Source: Laceyella tengchongensis
GTDB lineage: Bacteria > Bacillota > Bacilli > Thermoactinomycetales > Thermoactinomycetaceae
Length of the DNA stretch: 64,000 nt
Reading direction: 5' to 3'
Assembly: GCF_900182735.1 (NCBI RefSeq)
Contig: NZ_FXTU01000001.1
Span: 682,001 to 746,000, forward strand
Below the pieces are notes generated by a model, which was given only the letters and a program-made list of their open reading frames with translations, had not been told where the DNA came from and searched no databases. Each line of letters starts with the position of its first letter. Position 1 is the stretch's first letter. Positions 24,083 through 32,195 of this stretch are shown piece by piece. The position numbers and the translations under genes were made by a program.

Positions 24083-25412
24083 AAATTTCCTCCTCACTTT
24101 GTAAATTCAATTTTTGCTGAAGATTGAGAAGTTTTTTGATCGTAACTTTCCATTCGGTTTCTGCCTTCATACTATCAAAGCACTTGGCCATCTGCAATAA
24201 TGCGGTGTACTGACGCTTTGGCAGGTTTGCCTGAAGCGCGGCTTGCTCAGCCTCCTGGTAGCAGGGAATCGCTTCCGCAAATTTGTGTTGCGCCGCGTAG
24301 ATGTTGCCGGCGACAATCAATGCTTTGGACAATTGGTTTCGGGTGGCACGCCGGGCGATCTGAAGCGCGCGGTCGATGTGCTGTTCCGCTTTGGGCCAAT
24401 TTTTTTCATGGGAATAAATGATGGATAGATAGATCAAGGCGTCTATATGGCTACGGGGGTGATTGCGCTCGTAATCATAATTGAGCACCATTTGGAAGCA
24501 GTTTTCAGCTTTGTCGCATTGTTTTTGAAGCAGATAAACACTGCCCAAAATGTTCATGATATCAAGATAGCGGTTTTGGATTTTATTGCAGATGCCGATG
24601 TTGATACCTTCTTTGCAGATCTCGATGGCTTCACTGTATTTTTCCATTCTGCGCAACAGGATGGCCCGATATTTGTATATGTTGAGCAAAGTATATAAAC
24701 TGCTTCTGATGTGAAATCGCTTGGCCCACAACTCATCGACGATTTGTTTGGCTGCCTCGAAACGGGTCATGTTCAGGAGATAGAGCGCTTTGTTACATAG
24801 CATGGGGTGTTTCACATCCCGCCCGCCGTTGCGCTCCGAATAGGCGTCCAGCCCCTTTTCTACGTAATGGAGGGCTTTGCTCATGTTGTTTTGAACATAA
24901 TGGCAGATGCTTAGTTCGTTGTAACAGATGGAGACGATGTTGTCTCTGGAGCACAATTTGTATTGGTTGTTTAAGCGGATTGCCAGTTTGTAATACTTCT
25001 CGGCTTTGGTGTATGCCTTTTTCGCGTGGAAACACCGCCCTTCCAAGTATGTGTAAAAAGGGGCGAGGGGGTGGTAGCGTTCGATAGCAATGCTTTTGAG
25101 CAATTGCTCGGCATGTTCTACCAGTTTGTTGTTGTCCAGCATGGCTTCGATCAACTGGAGCTGAAATGAGAGTTCTTCCATACGTTCCAGCTCTTTTTTG
25201 ACCAAATTTTTCAGTGTCGCTTCATTAAGTCCCAGTTTGGTGAGGTATTTGGTTACGGTTTTCACATCCACATTCCCCACGCCGCGCTCGATGTTGGAAA
25301 TGGTGCCGTACGACATGGTGGCGTCGGCGATGTCCTCTTGACGATAGCCGCTTTCTTTTCTTACTTTGCGCATGACGTAACGAACAACATGCGGGTCAAG
25401 TCCATATACCAT
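24072..25412 (-). CDS. HTH-XRE regulator with TPR repeats, RRNPP-like
   Basis: A 446-residue protein. Residues about 10-62 form a Cro/CI-type helix-turn-helix (GYRQEDIADATMSYGTISNIERG). The rest is helical TPR repeats, for example HPLAPFYTYLEGRCFHAKKA, NIYKYRAILLRRMEKYSEAI and ALIVAGNIYAAQHKFAEAIP. This matches the architecture of RRNPP regulators (PlcR, NprR, AimR and relatives), which bind short peptides in the TPR superhelix. A GAGGGA precedes ATG 25412. A 23-residue ORF with a strong SD overlaps its stop, and two small Cys-rich genes are divergent across an AT-rich spacer. The peptide ligand and targets are unknown. Confidence 0.85.
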   Translation of the reverse strand: MVYGLDPHVVRYVMRKVRKESGYRQEDIADATMSYGTISNIERGVGNVDVKTVTKYLTKLGLNEATLKNLVKKELERMEELSFQLQLIEAMLDNNKLVEHAEQLLKSIAIERYHPLAPFYTYLEGRCFHAKKAYTKAEKYYKLAIRLNNQYKLCSRDNIVSICYNELSICHYVQNNMSKALHYVEKGLDAYSERNGGRDVKHPMLCNKALYLLNMTRFEAAKQIVDELWAKRFHIRSSLYTLLNIYKYRAILLRRMEKYSEAIEICKEGINIGICNKIQNRYLDIMNILGSVYLLQKQCDKAENCFQMVLNYDYERNHPRSHIDALIYLSIIYSHEKNWPKAEQHIDRALQIARRATRNQLSKALIVAGNIYAAQHKFAEAIPCYQEAEQAALQANLPKRQYTALLQMAKCFDSMKAETEWKVTIKKLLNLQQKLNLQSEEEIYEV

Positions 25413-25702
25413 GCGTTTTCCCTCGCTTTGTTGGTAATAGGTCGGCGCGCCGCTGTGAAAGGAGGCCGAGAGCGAGCGAGAGAGTATCCATTTAACGGAA
25501 TTGGCTTAAATCAATGCGAGGGTGGTGCGAAGAAGGCGACCTTTCGTGCGGGTGCCATTAAAAAAAAGAAATGATTTAAAGGGATGATATTAAATTAAAT
25601 TTGTATTGTAGGAATATATTAAATTATATTACAATTTATATAGATAAACCATTCATTTATAAAAAGAATGGTTAGAGCTGAAATCGAGGGAGGTGAAGGG
25701 GG
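25413..25702. promoter_or_regulatory. Divergent regulatory region with AT-rich tract and leader hairpin
   Basis: From about 25570 to 25665 the sequence is almost all A and T, with repeated ATTAAATTA-type segments. A hairpin, AACCATTC (25647-25654) with GAATGGTT (25666-25673), lies in the probable leader of the + strand genes. AGGGTGGTGCG at 25519-25529, followed by AAGAAGG, looks like a T-box core lacking three bases and is probably non-functional. This is where the HTH-TPR regulator would be expected to bind. Confidence 0.4.
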
Positions 25703-25993
25703 ATGCTATCGATTACGGTGAAAGGGAATGCACATAAAGTAAATCATTTCCTTTATGAGTTAAGCCAACTGATGGAATTAAAACTGATTCCAGAGGAAGT
25801 GGAAGTGACAGATGCGGAGGAGAGAGAGGTAACCTGCGATGTGCAGCATCAGCCGGCAAGCAAATTGAGTGTTGTCCGTTTGCAAGATTGCTCCGGTTGT
25901 GAGATTGCGATTCCAATGCTCGATCTGGTGTGCGCGGAGTTGGAGGATGGCAAGTATGTGTTGACCGGCCGCTGTTATGATCTATTCTCTTAA
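25703..25993 (+). CDS. Unrecognised 96-residue Cys-containing protein
   Basis: A small acidic soluble protein beginning MLSITVKGNAHKVNHFLYEL. Its C-terminal half has five cysteines, including DCSGCEIA and GRCYD. GGGAGGTGAAGGGGG directly precedes the ATG, which is very strong. It overlaps the next ORF by 17 bases, so the two are likely one operon. It is divergent from the HTH-TPR regulator. The function is unknown; metal binding is possible. Confidence 0.65.
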   Translation: MLSITVKGNAHKVNHFLYELSQLMELKLIPEEVEVTDAEEREVTCDVQHQPASKLSVVRLQDCSGCEIAIPMLDLVCAELEDGKYVLTGRCYDLFS

Positions 25994-26300
25994 CAATGGG
26001 TGTGAGGGAATGCTTTGCGAAACGATGAGATTGTACTTGTCCCGTATATATTGCCAGGACTGCGACCGTTTTGTCACGCGGCATCATTGCCAGACGGTCA
26101 TGCCGAGAATGGGGCAAGTTCATCAGTGTCCCCACTGTCACGATCAAAAGAAACGCGTGATCCGCTATTGGCGTACCCAGATGATCGATGATGTGGAAGA
26201 GATGGGACGGATGTTGAGCTGCACGCCATTTAACCATGCTGAGGTGCAGCAAATTGAGGTGGGGACCATAACGGTGAGTCGCTATGAACGCAGGGAATAA
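25977..26300 (+). CDS. Unrecognised Cys/His-rich protein, probable zinc finger
   Basis: Up to 107 residues, with a metal-site-like array CQDCDRFVTRHHCQ...HQCPHCHDQ in the middle. The start is uncertain. ATG 25977 overlaps the upstream gene and lacks an SD; ATG 26010 has GAGGG too close; ATG 26025 has it rather far. The conserved-looking part begins at MRLYLSRIYCQDC (26025). It would be co-transcribed with the preceding gene, and together they are a candidate target operon of the divergent regulator. Function is unknown. Confidence 0.6.
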   Translation: MIYSLNNGCEGMLCETMRLYLSRIYCQDCDRFVTRHHCQTVMPRMGQVHQCPHCHDQKKRVIRYWRTQMIDDVEEMGRMLSCTPFNHAEVQQIEVGTITVSRYERRE

Positions 26301-26357
26301 AAAAAGAGCCAACGAAACGGCTCTGGAACTATGCGATGTTAAATTGCCCTTATTATA
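26298..26357 (-). ncRNA. Possible very short transcript: extended -10 promoter plus terminator
   Basis: On the minus strand TATAAT (26357-26352) is preceded by ATGT, giving an extended -10. About 28 bases after the predicted start (about 26345) a stem AGAGCC/GGCTCT (26324-26305) is followed by seven T residues, a good terminator. The RNA would be about 48 nt and convergent with the Cys/His-rich gene. It could be a small RNA or just a terminator beside a chance TATAAT. Confidence 0.25.
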
Positions 26358-26725
26358 ACATGATTTGGATGGAAATGGATTGCGCGTGGGCGAAGACGGC
26401 ATCCAAAACGGTCTTTGGAGGATGGAGTGGAATCAGATAGATCGATGAAGACGGTGACGGTCAGCCTTGGTTTGTGCAGAGTGTCACATGAAAGGGGAGC
26501 AAGCGGAGCGAAGCACGTGGAATCATTTTCACGCTTGCAGGACGAATGTGAGCAGACGCCTTCGTTTTCGGTGAAACGGAGGCGTTTCTACGTTCCTGTA
26601 TCGTGTGTCCGCATGACGATTGGATTGACTCCTAGTCAAGATGATAATGCAGATCATTCTGATTACTGATATGATAGGGATAACCAACCAACGTCGCATG
26701 TTGACCGGGAAGGAGGACTGGACGG
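26358..26725. other. Non-coding stretch before the 179-residue gene
   Basis: No gene is supported in this stretch. An 84-codon ORF (26415-26669) lacks an SD and looks accidental. A hairpin with arms ACGCCTTCGTTT and AAACGGAGGCGT lies near 26555-26583 and may be a terminator or a structured leader. Confidence 0.35.
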
Positions 26726-27265
26726 ATGATCCGGCATTTGAATAAAATGCACTTGCAAGAGAAATGCGCTGTGGATATCACGGACTGGACCCGACGGATC
26801 GAGCAGGTGATTGAAAAGCTGGAGTGGTCGTTAAAGTACATCGAGGCGAACAAACAGAAGGCAATGAAGGCGTTGCAGGGTGCGGTGGAATTAGAGCATA
26901 CGCTACAAAATTCGGGGATTGAGGTACCGAGTTTCCACTTGGGCACGGTCATCAAAGAAATTATCGGCAATTTTCTGGCGATTACCGATGTGGATGACGC
27001 ATATCGGGAGTTGATCGGGCTGAAAGATGAAGTGGCCAAGCACATCGAGCGGAAACGATACAAGGAAATCATCCCAGAAGAGGAATTGGCCGCGCTAGAA
27101 TCGCTTCACATGGATCTGAACAGTTATGGAAAACGGCTGAAAAAGGTATGGAGCAGCGAAGAGGTGAGCGGGATCGTCTACATTGTGGATGATGTCTTGG
27201 AGTTTTTGAAAGAGATGATCACGGAGGACATCGTCCATGTCAACCTTGCGTTGAAGCGATCTTGA
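26726..27265 (+). CDS. Unrecognised helical protein
   Basis: The 179-residue product is predicted almost entirely helical and highly charged. It has a possible coiled coil in WTRRIEQVIEKLEWSLKYIEA and a C-terminal DDVLEFLKEMITEDIVHVN. No signal peptide or membrane helix is visible. AAGGAGG sits at good distance from the ATG, so it is well supported as a gene. I cannot name a family. It stands alone between the accessory stretch and the tig operon; a CCCGCT/AGCGGG hairpin just after the stop may end it. Confidence 0.7.
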   Translation: MIRHLNKMHLQEKCAVDITDWTRRIEQVIEKLEWSLKYIEANKQKAMKALQGAVELEHTLQNSGIEVPSFHLGTVIKEIIGNFLAITDVDDAYRELIGLKDEVAKHIERKRYKEIIPEEELAALESLHMDLNSYGKRLKKVWSSEEVSGIVYIVDDVLEFLKEMITEDIVHVNLALKRS

Positions 27266-27440
27266 CCGCCCGCTACCGTTTTTCCAGCGGGACTGGGTTG
27301 TGGCGTGGCATGGTATATCTTGGTTCATCCTTTACATCCCGACGCTCCTGAAGTAACATAAAGAAAGTTGGCAAGAAGGCTACATAACAACTTGTTCCTC
27401 CCCCTTTGCCCAAGGGGTTACGCCTGTTGACGTTGTTTTC

Positions 27441-27468
27441 TTGCAAAGCGGGCGCGCTGTGATATAAT
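27441..27468 (+). promoter_or_regulatory. Promoter of tig
   Basis: -35 TTGCAA (27441-27446) and -10 TATAAT (27463-27468) are 16 bp apart, with TGA before the -10 giving an extended element. It lies about 80 bp before the tig start. Confidence 0.75.
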
Positions 27469-27549
27469 GAAAGGGTTATTGTGGCTTTATTGACTACTTT
27501 GAAATCGGACTGATGTCAATCATTCATAGATTGCAGGAGGGTACAGTTA

Positions 27550-28842
27550 ATGAAGGCAAGTTGGGAAAAAACAGAAACAAACAAAGGCGTACTTACAGTA
27601 GAAGCCGATGCACAAAAAGTGGCAGAAGCATTGGATCAAGCATTTAAAAAAGTCGTAAAACAAGTAAACATCCCAGGATTCCGCAAAGGGAAAGTTCCAC
27701 GTCCCATCTTTGAAAAGCGTTTCGGTGTAGAGGCCCTTTACCAAGACGCGTTGGATATTCTGCTGCCGGAAGCTTATGAAGCCGCGGTAAACGAAACCGG
27801 CATCGAGCCAGTGGATCGTCCAGAGATCGACATCGAGCAATTGGAAAAGGGAATGCCTCTGATCTTCAAAGCGACGGTGACGGTGAAGCCAGAAGTAACT
27901 CTGGGTGAATACAAAGGGCTGGAAGTAGAAGGCAAAGATTTCTCCGTCAAACCGGAAGATGTGGATGCCGAATTGGAGAGAATGCGCAAGCAACAAGGCC
28001 AACTGGAAGCGATTGAAGACGGCGTAGTTGAAAATGGCGACCGTGTTATCATCGACTTCGAAGGATTTGTTGATGGTAAAGCCTTTGAAGGGGGCAAAGC
28101 CGAGCAATACACCTTGGAAGTAGGTTCTGGCACATTCATCCCTGGATTTGAAGACCAATTGGTTGGCATGAAAGTCGGCGAAGAGAAAGACGTTAACGTC
28201 ACTTTCCCAGAAGAGTACCATGCGGAAGAGTTGAAAGGGAAACCAGCCACCTTCAAAGTGAAATTGCATGAAATCAAGCGCCTCAACCTGCCGGAGCTGG
28301 ATGATGAATTCGCGCAGGATGTGAGCGAATTTGACACATTGGCTGAGCTGAAAGCCGACATCGAGAAAAACCTGAACGAAAGAGCGGCAAAAGAGAAAGA
28401 AAACTATATCCGTAACGAATTGGTAGAACTGGCTTCGGAAAAAGCCGAAGTGGAAATTCCGGAAGTCATGATCGAAAATGAAGCCGAAAACATGTTGCAC
28501 CAATTTGAACAACGCCTGATGCAACAAGGGCTTAACTTGGATCTGTATGCCCAATTCACGGGTCAGGATAAAGACGCTCTAAAAGCGCAATTCAAAGATG
28601 ATGCAGGCAAACGCGTACGTGCCAACTTGGTGCTGGAAGCGATTGCTAAAGCGGAGAACATCGAAGTAACTGAAGCAGACATCGAACAGGAAATCCAAGA
28701 AATGGCTAAAGAGATGAGCCGCGAGGCGGATGAAGTTCGCCGCATCTTGGAGGCGCAAAACGCGCTGGAGTCCGTCAAAGAACAACTTCGCGTTAAGAAA
28801 ACGATTGATCTACTTGTATCCCAAAGTAAAAATAAGGCATAA
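27550..28842 (+). CDS. tig: Trigger factor
   Basis: The 430-residue ribosome-associated chaperone and prolyl isomerase. The N-terminal ribosome-binding domain contains NIPGFRKGKVPRPIFEKRFG, the loop that docks near the exit tunnel. The FKBP-type domain is at about 160-245 (FIPGFEDQLVGMKVGEEKDV), and the long helical C-terminal domain follows. GCAGGAGGG precedes the ATG. It is followed by clpP and clpX, the conserved order in many bacteria, with a hairpin in the tig-clpP gap that may lower read-through. Confidence 0.97.
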   Translation: MKASWEKTETNKGVLTVEADAQKVAEALDQAFKKVVKQVNIPGFRKGKVPRPIFEKRFGVEALYQDALDILLPEAYEAAVNETGIEPVDRPEIDIEQLEKGMPLIFKATVTVKPEVTLGEYKGLEVEGKDFSVKPEDVDAELERMRKQQGQLEAIEDGVVENGDRVIIDFEGFVDGKAFEGGKAEQYTLEVGSGTFIPGFEDQLVGMKVGEEKDVNVTFPEEYHAEELKGKPATFKVKLHEIKRLNLPELDDEFAQDVSEFDTLAELKADIEKNLNERAAKEKENYIRNELVELASEKAEVEIPEVMIENEAENMLHQFEQRLMQQGLNLDLYAQFTGQDKDALKAQFKDDAGKRVRANLVLEAIAKAENIEVTEADIEQEIQEMAKEMSREADEVRRILEAQNALESVKEQLRVKKTIDLLVSQSKNKA

Positions 28843-28866
28843 TGGTGATAGGGAGTCAGGGAACGG

Positions 28867-28893
28867 GGCACGTGAAACTACGTGCCTTGTTTT
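28867..28893 (+). terminator. Hairpin between tig and clpP
   Basis: GGCACGT (28867-28873) pairs with ACGTGCC (28880-28886), followed by TTGTTTT. It is probably a partial terminator. Confidence 0.6.
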
Positions 28894-28925
28894 AAAATTT
28901 GAAACTCCGAAATGAGGTGTTTCCT

Positions 28926-29507
28926 ATGCCTTTAGTGCCAATGGTCGTGGAGCAGTCCAACAGGGGCGAACGTGCGTACGACATATACTCCCGGCTATTG
29001 AAAGACCGGATCATCTTTCTGAGCGGTCCGATTGATGATAACGTCGCAAATCTCGTTGTAGCCCAATTGTTGTTTCTCAGCGCAGAAGACCCGGAAAAAG
29101 ACATTCATTTGTACATAAATTCTCCCGGCGGCTCCGTGACGGCTGGATTGGCTATCTACGATACCATAAACCATATCCAGCCCGATGTATCCACCATTTG
29201 TGTGGGACTGGCGGCTAGCATGGGTGCTTTCCTGCTAGCGGCTGGAACCAAAGGGAAACGTTATGCCCTGCCAAACAGTGAAGTGATGATCCATCAACCA
29301 CTGGGTGGCGCCAGAGGGCAAGCTTCCGACATAAAGATCCACGCGGATTGGATTTTGCGCACCAAAGACCAACTTAACAAAATTCTGGCTGAACGCACTG
29401 GGCAGCCATTGGATAAGATTGCGCGCGACACAGATCGTGACTTCTTTATGAGTGCCGAAGAAGCGAAAGAATACGGCCTCGTGGATCAGGTGATGGCACG
29501 GACTTAG
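28926..29507 (+). CDS. clpP: ATP-dependent Clp protease proteolytic subunit
   Basis: The 193-residue serine protease of the ClpXP/ClpCP complexes. The catalytic triad is Ser98 (AASMGAF), His123 (MIHQPLGG) and Asp172 (DTDRDFF). The frame opens at 28899, but ATG 28926 is preceded by GAGGTG and gives the family start MPLVPMVVEQ. clpX follows 16 bp later, so the two are co-transcribed. No CtsR heptad repeat was seen upstream. Confidence 0.97.
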   Translation: MPLVPMVVEQSNRGERAYDIYSRLLKDRIIFLSGPIDDNVANLVVAQLLFLSAEDPEKDIHLYINSPGGSVTAGLAIYDTINHIQPDVSTICVGLAASMGAFLLAAGTKGKRYALPNSEVMIHQPLGGARGQASDIKIHADWILRTKDQLNKILAERTGQPLDKIARDTDRDFFMSAEEAKEYGLVDQVMART

Positions 29508-29523
29508 GAAAGGGGTGAGAGAC

Positions 29524-30792
29524 ATGTTCAAATTCAACGAAGAAAAAGGGCAGCTCAAATGTTCCTTCTGCGGCAAATCGCAAGATCAAGTGCGCAAATT
29601 GGTCGCAGGTCCGGGTGTTTACATCTGTGACGAGTGCATTGAGCTGTGCAACGAAATAGTTGAAGAAGAACTGGGGAACGAAGAGGATATCGACTTGGCG
29701 AACTTGCCCAAACCGCAAGAGATTTGCCAAATCCTTGATCAATACGTCATCGGCCAGGAACATGCGAAAAAATCGCTGTCCGTCGCGGTGTACAACCACT
29801 ACAAACGCATCAACTCACATACGGCCAAGTCGGATGAGGTGGAATTGCAAAAATCCAACATCATGATGCTGGGTCCCACGGGGAGCGGGAAAACCTTGCT
29901 GGCCCAAACGCTGGCTCGCATCTTGAATGTTCCTTTCGCCATTGCCGACGCAACCTCACTCACGGAAGCGGGATATGTTGGGGAAGATGTGGAAAACATT
30001 TTGCTCAAACTGATACAGGCTGCCGATTACGATATTGAAAAGGCCGAGCGCGGCATCATTTATATCGATGAAATCGACAAAGTGGCCCGCAAATCGGAGA
30101 ACCCATCTATCACCCGTGATGTTTCAGGAGAAGGGGTGCAACAAGCACTGCTGAAGATTTTGGAAGGAACTGTTGCGAGCGTGCCTCCGCAAGGCGGGCG
30201 TAAACACCCGCATCAAGAGTTCATCCAAATCGACACCAGCAATATCCTGTTCATCTGCGGTGGCGCTTTCGATGGATTGGAGACCATCATTAAGCGCCGG
30301 ATCGGCAAAAAAGTGATCGGTTTTGGCATGGATACGCAAACGGTCACCATGAAGCCAGGCGAGTTCTTGCGGATGGTTCTGCCGGAAGACCTGTTGAAAT
30401 TCGGATTGATTCCCGAATTCGTCGGTCGCCTGCCGGTCATCTCCACCTTGGAACCGCTGGATGAAACCGCATTGGTGCGCATTTTGACAGAGCCCAAAAA
30501 CGCTCTTGTCAAGCAGTACCAAAAACTGCTCGAAATGGACAATGTTGAGTTGGAGTTCGAGATGGAGGCCTTGGAGGCGATTGCTCAAGAGGCCATCAAA
30601 CGCAAAACGGGTGCGCGCGGCTTGAGAGCGATCATTGAGTCGATCATGCTTGATGTCATGTTTGAGTTGCCGTCCCGGGATGATGTCATCAAGTGCGTGG
30701 TTACCAAAGAAACGGTGATCCATGGTGTGTCCCCCAAATTGATGACAAAAGAAGGGCACGTTCTCAACAACAAACAAGAAGAAACCGCTTAG
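29524..30792 (+). CDS. clpX: ClpX, ATPase subunit of the ClpXP protease
   Basis: A 422-residue AAA+ unfoldase that feeds ClpP. The N-terminal zinc-binding domain has CSFCGK and CDECIELC. Walker A is GPTGSGKT, Walker B is IIYIDEIDK, and the pore loop and IGF-type ClpP-docking loop (GRRIGKKVIGFG region) are present. ATG 29524 is preferred over GTG 29515 because AGGGGTGAG lies directly ahead. A strong terminator follows. Confidence 0.97.
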   Translation: MFKFNEEKGQLKCSFCGKSQDQVRKLVAGPGVYICDECIELCNEIVEEELGNEEDIDLANLPKPQEICQILDQYVIGQEHAKKSLSVAVYNHYKRINSHTAKSDEVELQKSNIMMLGPTGSGKTLLAQTLARILNVPFAIADATSLTEAGYVGEDVENILLKLIQAADYDIEKAERGIIYIDEIDKVARKSENPSITRDVSGEGVQQALLKILEGTVASVPPQGGRKHPHQEFIQIDTSNILFICGGAFDGLETIIKRRIGKKVIGFGMDTQTVTMKPGEFLRMVLPEDLLKFGLIPEFVGRLPVISTLEPLDETALVRILTEPKNALVKQYQKLLEMDNVELEFEMEALEAIAQEAIKRKTGARGLRAIIESIMLDVMFELPSRDDVIKCVVTKETVIHGVSPKLMTKEGHVLNNKQEETA

Positions 30793-30812
30793 CCATAAAA
30801 GCGCGAAATTTG

Positions 30813-30843
30813 GCATCTGCTTTTCCAAGGCAGATGCTTTTTT
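30813..30843 (+). terminator. Terminator of clpX
   Basis: GCATCTGC (30813-30820) pairs with GCAGATGC (30830-30837), followed by six T residues. Confidence 0.93.
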
Positions 30844-30952
30844 CATTTAGTCGTGATATGTTAAAATGTAGGAGTTTCCATTCGACAATGGAGCGGTTCT
30901 ACTGCTTGTAGGGTAGGGCTGCTTTTTCGATAAAGAAAGAGGTGAAAGGGAT

Positions 30953-32089
30953 ATGTTGAAAATTGTTGCAATTGATCGTGAACGCTATATCAATTTTGTC
31001 AAAACCCAACCTTATCGCAATTTTTTGCAATACCCTTCATGGGCTGATCTCAAGCGGGAGTGGCAATGGAATAGTGATTTCTTAGGCTGGGTAAACAAAG
31101 ATGGCAAGATGGTTGGCGGCGCGGTTGTGCTGTACCGCAAAGTGCCAGGCATGAATAAATTTTTGGCATACATACCCCGCGGTCCGATTATCGACTGGTT
31201 TTCCGACCGCAACATGAAAGAATGGTTCGCTCCCTTATTCAATCATTTGAAACAACGGCAAGTATTCAGCGTCAAAATGGACCCTCCGCTGGTGCGCCGG
31301 AAATGGTCTTGCGATACGATCAACCAATCCATCCAAGAATTCAAATCACATGGTTTGCGTGGGAGACGGTTGACGGATATCCGGCCGGATCAGGTGTTCA
31401 ACGCGGTAGAATACGTTCAGCAGGAACTGGCTGACATGGGATGGCGGAAACATGTGGTGGAAGATAGTTTTGAAACGGTGCAACCGCAGTTCGTGTATCG
31501 GCTCAACATGAAAAACAAAACACTGGAAAAAGTGTATAAAGGGTTCCATCCTTACTGGCAAAACCGCATCCAGAATGCGGAGCGGGACGGGATTCGCGTC
31601 CAATTGGGCACGGAGCGGGATTTGCCGGAATTTCACCGGCTACTGGCTTTAGCGGCAAAACGCGAAAAATCGCAAGTTCGTGATGTGTCTTATTTTGAAA
31701 AAATGTTTGAAACGTTGATATTGGAAGACCCTTATCGCGTTCGCCTTTATTTGGCCCGCAAGGGGGACAAGCTGTTGAGCACATCGCTTGCTGTGCGCGT
31801 CGACGGCCACACCTGGGATTTATATAACGCCCGGTTGAGCGAAACAATGGAAGAGCCTTCTCCGTATCTGTTGCGTTGGAAAATGATCCAAGACGCCTAT
31901 CAGCAGGGAGATCGCATCTTTGATTTCCGTGGGATCAGCACCACGTTGGACGAGCACCACCCCAATTTTGAATTGTTGCATTTCAAAATGGGTTTTGGGG
32001 GCGAAGCGTGCGAAATGGTCGGCGAATGGGATTACCCGGTGATACCGATGTTGCACTGGGCGTTTGACATGTATATGAAACGGCGTTAG
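30953..32089 (+). CDS. FemAB/FemX-type aminoacyltransferase (peptidoglycan bridge)
   Basis: The 378-residue double-GNAT protein is of the FemABX family, which adds amino acids from aminoacyl-tRNA to the lipid II stem peptide. Family features are NFLQYPSWADLKREWQW, AYIPRGPIIDW, KGFHPYWQNRIQNAERDGI, the acceptor-side PSPYLLRWKMIQDAYQQG and FDFRGIS. The amino acid added is not predictable. AGAGGTGAAAGGG precedes the ATG. Its place between clpX and lonB is not part of the usual Bacillus order. No signal peptide is present, in line with cytoplasmic action at the membrane. Confidence 0.9.
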   Translation: MLKIVAIDRERYINFVKTQPYRNFLQYPSWADLKREWQWNSDFLGWVNKDGKMVGGAVVLYRKVPGMNKFLAYIPRGPIIDWFSDRNMKEWFAPLFNHLKQRQVFSVKMDPPLVRRKWSCDTINQSIQEFKSHGLRGRRLTDIRPDQVFNAVEYVQQELADMGWRKHVVEDSFETVQPQFVYRLNMKNKTLEKVYKGFHPYWQNRIQNAERDGIRVQLGTERDLPEFHRLLALAAKREKSQVRDVSYFEKMFETLILEDPYRVRLYLARKGDKLLSTSLAVRVDGHTWDLYNARLSETMEEPSPYLLRWKMIQDAYQQGDRIFDFRGISTTLDEHHPNFELLHFKMGFGGEACEMVGEWDYPVIPMLHWAFDMYMKRR

Positions 32090-32195
32090 GACGGCGGGGA
32101 AGGAAATAAAAACATGAGTAGCCCTTCATGTTGGCGGTCATAATACAAAACAAAGAAACGGTGAGTTCCGCGAAGCAGAAAGGAATGGGCGTCAA

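Noticed and set aside
26415..26669. 84-codon ORF in the gap before the helical protein gene
   Set aside because: There is no ribosome binding site, and its 3' part is a hairpin with arms around 26555-26583. The composition looks non-coding.
27547..28554. 335-codon open frame antisense to trigger factor
   Set aside because: It is the exact complement of tig, with Phe/Gln-rich low-complexity translation from Lys/Glu codons and no SD. It is a shadow.
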